Shown: positions 57,901-64,000 of the stretch, in pieces | Numbering within the stretch: position 1 is the first letter of the stretch | Layout: each line of letters opens with the position of its first letter | Source: Cryptomeria japonica | Taxonomy: Eukaryota > Streptophyta > Pinopsida > Cupressales > Cupressaceae | DNA length: 64,000 nt | NCBI RefSeq assembly: GCF_030272615.1 | Contig: NC_081412.1 | Location: forward strand, 674,062,323 to 674,126,322 | Reading direction: 5' to 3' | The notes under the pieces: generated by a model | Database searches by the model: none | The model's input: only the letters and a program-made list of their open reading frames with translations | What the model was told of the DNA's origin: nothing | Position numbers and translations under genes: made by a program

Positions 57901-59050
57901 CTAACGAAGTGGTCTAGACTTCACTGCTAAAGGCGGAGAGAAAAAAATAAACTAGAGAAACAAATAGAAAAGTTACAGGCAGACCTGGAAAACGAAAAAT
58001 CAAGGAGGAAAGTAGTAGATAGCAAGTGCAATGATTTACAAAAAAGGATAAAAAAATCGGGCTCTACAATAGAAATTGCAGAGCAGGAGAAGATGGATGC
58101 AGAATTGAAGGACCTGACAGAAAAACTGGCTAAAAGCAATAAAAAAATTGTTGAGGAAAAAGCCATTTTTCAAAAATTATACAAAAGTTATGAGTCTGCT
58201 GCCGCCAAAATGAGAAAATTACAAGACCTATTAGATCATGGGAAGGAAAAAGAAAAACATTTGCAAGAGGAAGTAGAGGAAGAAAGAAAAAAATGTGCAC
58301 AAATGAAAGAAGACCTGGACAATGCAAATGATAAAATAAAAACTTTGGAGGATAGATTGAAAGATAATAGGAAAAATACAACGAAGTATATACAAGAAAA
58401 CATTTGGCGGCAAATAATGCAGAGGAGTGACAAGTTGTGTGAATGGTTTCAATTGACTGAAAGTATGAGACTAATTTATATAAAAATCAAAGGGCACTAT
58501 GAGAAGAGCACACATGTTTATTCAAAAGAGGATATGGCAAAAAAGATTCTGAAAGTAGTCTACAGTTCCAGTGATAGCTACTTGGCATCCAAGGGAATTA
58601 AGAGCCGCATTGATGCCATAGTTAAGACATCATCTATCATTCAAAAATGCCAGAAGCTAAGGGAAAAAACATAAGTTATGGAAAGTTGTGGAAAAAAGAT
58701 ATTGAAGCTGGAAGAAAAGAAAAAAAATTTGATTAAACTTGGTTTGCCTAAGCCTGTTGACACATCAAATAAATTCATTGGAGAAGAAGCTTACAAAAAA
58801 AGCATGGAGATAAAAATAAAGTCTGATTTAGACTTGCTTCCAAAGGACACAACTCACCAAAGCTTTCTGGAATTCATCCAACCATTTACAACTCTAAATT
58901 CGGTATTGGATGAAACAGTGATGTCAAGTAAACCTTCTAAATATGGAATGTTGATGAAGTTGGAGTTGACTTTCCATAGTTTATAGAATATTGACCTTCC
59001 ATTAGACAAAGAGTGGAGCACCCTACAAAAACTGGCACATAATTCTTAAG
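54978..59050 (+). pseudogene. Large unrecognised ORF (~1,350 codons) with coiled-coil tail
   Basis: ATG at 54978 (the GTG at 54975 is in frame but not needed). One reading frame runs to about 57940, interrupted only by isolated stops (55839, 56067, 56337, 56469, 56958, 57738, 57915), then shifts by one base at the A-run 57941-57947 and continues to about 59050 with stops at 58672 and 58984. The N-terminal 600 residues look globular (YLTELVKTLGFTDEYHDIYD; NIFVPWVGDTISLLSFCLGL; FPSLPFLCGGSTFERKAFNV). Then follow a basic segment (KKTIPKSIMHKCKENNWTQN), a Ser/Thr/Gly/Pro-rich linker (about 56980-57740), a long coiled coil (57950-58370; EKQIEKLQADLENEKSRRK), and an all-helical end. No catalytic motif is recognised. 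It faces the hAT transposase within the same element. It may be an accessory protein or captured gene. Base composition is like its surroundings. Confidence 0.6.
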
Positions 59051-59099
59051 AATCATAGTATGTATTGCACAATTTTCTTCTTTTACTCTTAATTTCAAG

Positions 59100-60030
59100 G
59101 TTTTATGTTTTTTCTATTTGCTATTTTGCTAATCCATCCTATGAATCTATGATGCACTCGCTATTGCTATTTTGCTAATCCAGCCTATGAATCTATTTTA
59201 TGAATAGGAAAAAAACAGCACTCACTATTGCTATTTTGCTAATCCAGCCTATGAATCTATGATGCACAGTGCAAAACTTCAGCCAGTAAATTTGTATTCT
59301 CAAATTCTCCCTTTCTTTAACATTTATGCATTTCTTTTTTTCTGATTAGTAGGTTTTAGGCACTGCTATTATCTATGTTTAATTTGTCACAGCGTGAAAT
59401 AATATTTAATTTTGAACTCTATTTTTTGAATAGGAGACATCAAACATGTAGCAGATGTTAAATTGCTAATACGACCTGTGATAGCCATATAAATCTGTGC
59501 TAAGTTTGTTATTTTTATGTTCAGTCTTCACATGTTGCAAACTTGCAATTCGACCTGAAGCTGTTGTTGCTCACTTGTTTCTATAAAAGGGAATTCAGGG
59601 TCATTTGCAAAGGGTTCTGAAACTTTGTATTCACTTTTGCATGGACATTGGAGAATCACACAGGAGCTGTTGTTGCTCTCTTGTTTCTATAAAAGAGAAT
59701 TCAGGGCCGTTTGCAAAGGCTTCTGAAACTTTGTATTCACTTTTACAATTTGCATGGAGAATCACACAGATTGGTGTATTACTATTGAATGAATTGTATC
59801 ATATGGCTATATTTTGAAAGAATTAATGAAAATCTAAGTTCTCGACATGTGTATTACTATTGGATGAATTGTATCATATGGTTCTGAAATGTATCACACA
59901 GATTTGAGACTCAAACATGTATAAATAAATAATAAACATCTCCGTATCAATAAACACATTATGGTCTTTTTTTTATTAAGCTATTTTAAATCTGGAAATA
60001 GAAAGTTGAAAAATACAATTACAAATCAAT
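59100..60030. repeat. Region between convergent ORFs with local tandem repeats
   Basis: Three copies of TTGCTATTTTGCTAATCCAG (59116-59260). A duplication of about 105 bp has GAGCTGTTGTTGCTC-CTTGTT (59560-59780). Two copies of GTGTATTACTATTG-ATGAAT lie near 59775 and 59850. It is probably the shared 3' untranslated space of the two genes. Confidence 0.75.
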
Positions 60031-60059
60031 ATTAAATTCTAATTGCAAAAAGTAATATG

Positions 60060-62814
60060 CTTTTGTAATATGAATGATGAGATATAGTAATAAGATTAAT
60101 AAATACCACTCTCTTACAGTTGCCATTCATCTCATCAAATTCAGAGCTTTCTTGATTCTTGTATATGGTTTGAGTTTCTTCACTCTGAGTCTGCATACCT
60201 TCGCTGAACTGCATCTCAATGCTACTAGTAGGTCCAATACATGGGGCAATAGTCCCACTGGCACTTTGGTTTGAAGTGTTGCCCAAACCTCTTCTTTCAC
60301 ATTTGGACCTCCAGATTTCTAGTGCCCTATCGTAAGGAAAAGTGTGGACATCATTCCTAGATGTATAGAGCCTCAAACAATTTTCCGAATTTTTGTCTAG
60401 TTTGTTTCTTAGCTTTGATTTTAGGAACCCCAAAGCACTGAAAACTCTCTCATCTTCCACCAAACCCAATATCATGGTAAGACATAAATCAGCAAGCTTC
60501 ACATATTCTGGCATTGAATCACGTAACATTTTGTTCTCAGCTATAGTTTTCCAAAGCCTTGTTACTGATCCCTCTTCGCGGGGGTTCTCCATTTTGGCAT
60601 ATTGTTCTCTCATAGTGTATGCAAAATGAGATAATTGCTCTCGAAGATGAGTTTCGTCTAATATTCCATTTATAGTTACTCCATTCAATTTTGTAGATGT
60701 GCAAAATTGTTTTATCAAAATTAGTAGCTTACTTCGAAAAGCAGATGCAATGTTGAGGCTCCAATAATGAGGAAACATAATAGACAGGGCTTCGAGAAGG
60801 TTGTTAGGAGGGAATCTGCTTCTAATTTGTGAGGAAAGATCATATGCAATTTCTTCACAGAAGTAGTTACAGTCTCAACAATCTTGTCGAAATCTTTCCT
60901 TGTAACTCTTGCTAGTTGCTTCCTGGGGTGCTTTCCTGGTTCCTCGGGGTTGACCGTGGCATAGAAGTGCATTGGTATCTCAACTCCCTGTACATTGGCA
61001 CATACCTCCCTGTCTGCACCAATTTGTAAAAAGTTATCAGGATTGTTCAAATCTGTGAGTGTCGGCCACTTAACAAATTTTTCATCAGATAGTGTTGGTT
61101 GATTTCGATAGAGATTATCGAGGGTCATGCATGTCATCTTACGCAGCGTAGCATATTCTGCAATAAACAGAGCTCTTTTTTAGGTAGCCTTCATAATATT
61201 TCTCATTTCCTCTAGCACGGGCAGAAGAGCTGCTAAAGTTAAGAGTGTCTCTAAATTACTTAACTTGCGAAGAAGTTCAAGAAATTTCGGTTGATCTGAT
61301 TTGTCATGAGTTGTGTGAAATAGTCCAATCAAAGATGGATATTCTAAAAACACTCAATGCATTGGACCATCCAAAGGGATCCATCTGGTATTATTATCCT
61401 TGAGAAGCTTGTTCCCATTAGTTATTCCATCAACAAAGTGTTGAAATTCCATAAATCGCTTAGGACTTCGACAAAAGTGTGAGTAGAGCTCTCTAATTAA
61501 AATTTGAATTTTTTTAACCAAAGGAAACTTGCTCACAATTCCAAAAGCTAGATTCATTCTATGAGCAATCCAATGAATTGCAGTAATGTACGGTGCAAAT
61601 GAAGTTTCAATCTTTGTATAAAGACTGTTCTTGTGACCTTGCATTACTGAAGCTCCATCTGCTCCAACACAAACCAATTTTTTGGCTACCGTCACCTCCA
61701 TATTCAATTAAACTTCTCTTTACTAGTTGAAATAATTTTTTCGTTGTCACACTCTCCTTCATTTTAGCAACAGATAGTAGATGAGGTTGGCGGGTATGAT
61801 TCTCTACAGTATAAACATGCATGCATACCCATGAAGTATTGTCTACTACCGTAACTTTGTCTAAAAAAATGCAATAAAGTTTGACTCTCTTATTTTTTCC
61901 TTTACATCTTTTTCAACCTTAGCAAGACAACTTGCCCATTCCCATCCACTGTTTATTGACCAGTGTCTATTAGGATAGTTAGGAACTTTCAAAAAGTGTA
62001 ATAAACCATTAATTGATGGGAAATCTGTCATAGCACGCCCTCTACTCAAAATATAAAAAACAATGCTTAACTGAACAACTTTTCCTAGTTGTTCTATTTG
62101 CATTGCTTTTCCAAAAACAACTTCAGTAGAACCTTTAACCTCAGCAGACTTCATTTGTATTTTCTCATGAAAATAATACTCTTCAGCATTCCTCACATGC
62201 TTACATTCCTCCTTTGTTGTCCATCTTATCACTAATTTTTCAACCCCGTCTATCATTTGTTTTTCATAAACTTTGCCCATAAGCTTTTCTATGGTGTCAA
62301 ATTTTAGCTGCAACCTAATTTCCTTGTTATGTTTCCAAGTGCAAATCTTACACCCGCATTCTATTGGAGGCTTGCCTTCAATTAGATTCTCCACTGGTTC
62401 AATGAATGGATACTTTGATGCCCAATTAATTTGAAAATTCTTCACTGACATATCCCACTCCCGATCCTTTTTTGATTGTGGTTCACCCTTTTTTGATATG
62501 GCTTTTCTTTTCCCCTTCCGTGCATTATCATCAATGACATTATCACCCAAGTCGATTATATCATTTCGGCTAACTTGGGTATCTACCAGATAATCTTCTT
62601 CAAGATCATCCTGATCTGAGATATTAGGTTTGCCATTGTCTTCAACATGCGGTGCAGGTGGCAAATTTTGTACTTGTACTTGTGATGATGTACCTTCCTA
62701 ATTTTCACCATAATCTTTTCCAATGCCAAAGTACGAAGACAACGTTCTTCTTTTTGTTGGCCTCTCCTGGCCTTCCCCACATTCAGGTTTCCTACCCCTC
62801 TTCCTGTTCGACAT
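60060..62814 (-). pseudogene. hAT transposase (ZNF862-like type), broken
   Basis: Start ATG on the minus strand at 62812-62814 (MSNRKRGRKPECGEG). N-terminus: basic with TLSSYFG; then acidic; then a Cys/His cluster CGCKICTWKHNKE and the domain QINWASKYPFIEP. The RNase-H-like catalytic core is visible: VVDNTSWVCMHVYTV (first Asp), VCVGADGASVMQGHKNSLYT (second Asp) and AIHWIAHRMNL (the usual C..H motif with Cys replaced by Trp). The C-terminal dimerisation part is LADLCLTMILGLVEDERVFS then ALGFLKSKLRNKL. Lesions: TAG at 62698, a frameshift near 61862, another near 61700, stops near 61354 and 61183, and a frameshift near 60770. The family cuts and pastes DNA at 8-bp target sites, which agrees with the flanks. 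No functional protein can be made. Confidence 0.85.
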
Positions 62815-63079
62815 CTCCAACGAAATAAAGGTTGCCAAAAAAATATCAATTTGTTGAAGAAGCAATAATAGACTATAATGTATAATATACCACTTCAAAA
62901 ATATGATTGCTCACCTTTAGGCTTTAGGTCACTAGCAGTCGCCAATGTAGTCAACAACAATGATTTTCCTTGGTCTGAAACTTCGCTATTGATCAGAATT
63001 CAGAGCCTAGAACCCACCAGATTGTGTGGAGATAGATCTGATCTTTGCATGTATTTATACTAATCCTTATATGGCAAAT

Positions 63080-63590
63080 TCCGCGGGAATTTTATATGGT
63101 ATACAAATATTTGGCGAATCCCACGTAACTATAACACAACTTATGTAATTTTTGAGACAATTATAGGTTGTCCAAATACGACTTATGTAATTTTTGAGGC
63201 GATTATAGGTCGTCCAAACAATAGGCGAATACAATATAGTTGGCAAAAGTTGGGGTGAATGGAGACACGCGTGGGCAAGATGTCGAGCGAATTGGGTCCC
63301 CTTGGCTAACAAATCTTCACATGCCTATAGGCGAATTAAGGTCATCTATTAAGGCAACCTCGAAGAGTGTAGGTGAAACAATTAAATTTACCGTGTGTCC
63401 ACCATATATTGTATTGGCGAAATCATCGCATAGAAACATTTAATTGCATAAAACACATGGCGAACGGGCCGTGACTTTGACGGAAATTGATAATGTTCTG
63501 GCGACATGGCCACCCCCAGTCGGTACAAAATATTCACCATTTCCGACATGGCCGACGTGAAAAATTCGCCATTGGCGAATATTCGCCACT
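63080..63590. repeat. Right subterminal GGCGAA repeats and palindrome
   Basis: About ten GGCGAA/TTCGCC units, for example TTTGGCGAATCCC, AGGCGAATACAA and TTGGCGAAATCATC. The perfect palindrome GGCGAATATTCGCC is at 63574-63587, just inside the terminus. Confidence 0.7.
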
Positions 63591-63603
63591 AAAGTAATCT
63601 CTG

Positions 63604-63611
63604 CTTCCCAC
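63604..63611. repeat. Right 8-bp target-site duplication
   Basis: CTTCCCAC, one mismatch from the left copy. Confidence 0.7.
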
Positions 63612-64000
63612 AAAATATCATATTAAATTTTTCTAACCAGTGATATGCACAAGAATGAGAAGAAGCATACTAAGAGGTGTTTCAATAGACATATCCCATG
63701 GAATACCTTGGAGAAAAACTTCCTGGGTCTCTTGAGTGGAGGTATAATTGTTAAACACCATTGAATCTTCAACTCGATCAACAATCATAGAGTGATAAAA
63801 GATAGAGGTCATTTAAAAAGAGAAATTATTCATAAATGTGGTAACATAAAGATATATGAATAAATACAAACTAACAAAGCGAATTACTGCTTCATAATAT
63901 AATAGAACATGAAGAATGCACAAACCAAAACCCCAACAAAACAAAAATTCTCTCCTCATATATATACTATTTTCCTAATTTTTACTTGAGAATATTTGAA
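63612..64000. other. Right flank of the hAT element, no gene seen
   Basis: AT-rich sequence with no motif recognised. Confidence 0.5.

Larger units (their letters stand above)
49203..63603 (-). mobile_element. Giant 14.4 kb hAT-superfamily element
   Basis: The left end TAGGGATAACTTTAA (49203-49217) and the reverse complement of the right end, CAGAGATTACTTTAG (63589-63603), agree at 11 of 15 positions. Flanks CTTCGCAC (49195-49202) and CTTCCCAC (63604-63611) are an 8-bp target duplication with one mismatch, the length typical of hAT. Both ends have repeated GGCGAA motifs. Inside are a hAT transposase on the minus strand near the right end, a large unrecognised plus-strand ORF, a satellite array and two ORF relics. 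Most hAT elements are a few kb, so this is unusually large. All genes are broken, so it is now immobile unless helped. Confidence 0.75.

Noticed and set aside
54978-59050. Stop-codon recoding or readthrough in the large ORF
   Set aside because: Different stop codons in different contexts, plus a frameshift and similar stops in neighbouring dead elements, point to decay.
60393-60629. Plus-strand frames inside the transposase region
   Set aside because: Shadows of the minus-strand hAT transposase.
1-64000. tRNA, rRNA or other structural RNA genes
   Set aside because: No cloverleaf with conserved TTCGA-type arms and no rRNA-like stretch was recognised by eye.

Overview
This window looks like nuclear DNA from a large, repeat-rich plant genome. 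The evidence is the TIR-NBS-LRR (TNL) resistance-gene sequence with plant-type introns, the Ty1/copia, Ty3/gypsy, LINE and hAT relics, a subtilisin-like protease fragment, and kilobases of (CT)n/(GA)n. The low gene density and nested decayed retroelements suggest a gymnosperm such as a conifer. That is inference, because no marker fixes the species. I see no intact protein-coding gene: every recognisable gene carries at least one break.

Left part (1-15.9 kb): a TNL pseudogene (TNL-A) is in pieces at 2196-3930, 5506-6047, 11796-12290 and 15485-15861. It is split by (i) a 1.57 kb minus-strand LTR element with almost no internal region (TRIM-like, 3928-5500), (ii) a 5.75 kb element with inverted termini (6048-11795) built only of repeats, namely a 2.5 kb higher-order tandem array between a (CT)n arm and a (GA)n arm, and (iii) a block holding an antisense LRR exon and a copia element with an inverted piece of itself.

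Middle (15.9-37.9 kb): old retroelement debris; a second relic sharing the right end of the 5.75 kb element (about 19.3-20.83 kb); a 560 bp tandem duplication with signal-peptide-like frames (22.0-23.1 kb); a copia relic (24.1-26.2 kb); the nearly complete TNL-B (26924-32351), whose first intron holds an LTR that itself holds a solo LTR; another copia relic (33.1-34.2 kb); a subtilase fragment (34.5-35.1 kb); and a copia LTR with primer-binding site (35.15-35.95 kb). TNL-B keeps five exons in matching phase but has a nonsense codon in the TIR exon, a stop-creating triplication and a +1 A-run frameshift.

Right part (37.9-64 kb): a pyrimidine-rich array with a 169 bp repeat (37.9-39.6 kb), a gypsy gag-protease relic, a LINE reverse-transcriptase relic, an unknown relic ORF (43.7-45.4 kb), and a second 2.15 kb pyrimidine tract. 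The main structure is a 14.4 kb hAT element (49203-63603), with matching ends and a 7/8 target duplication. Near its right end it carries a decayed hAT transposase on the minus strand. Facing that gene is a large unrecognised ORF of about 1,350 codons (54978-59050, plus strand) with a coiled-coil tail. A 7-unit satellite and two smaller ORF relics lie to the left. Most of the stops that break these mobile-element frames can be read as C-to-T or G-to-A changes, as expected for methylated, silenced DNA.
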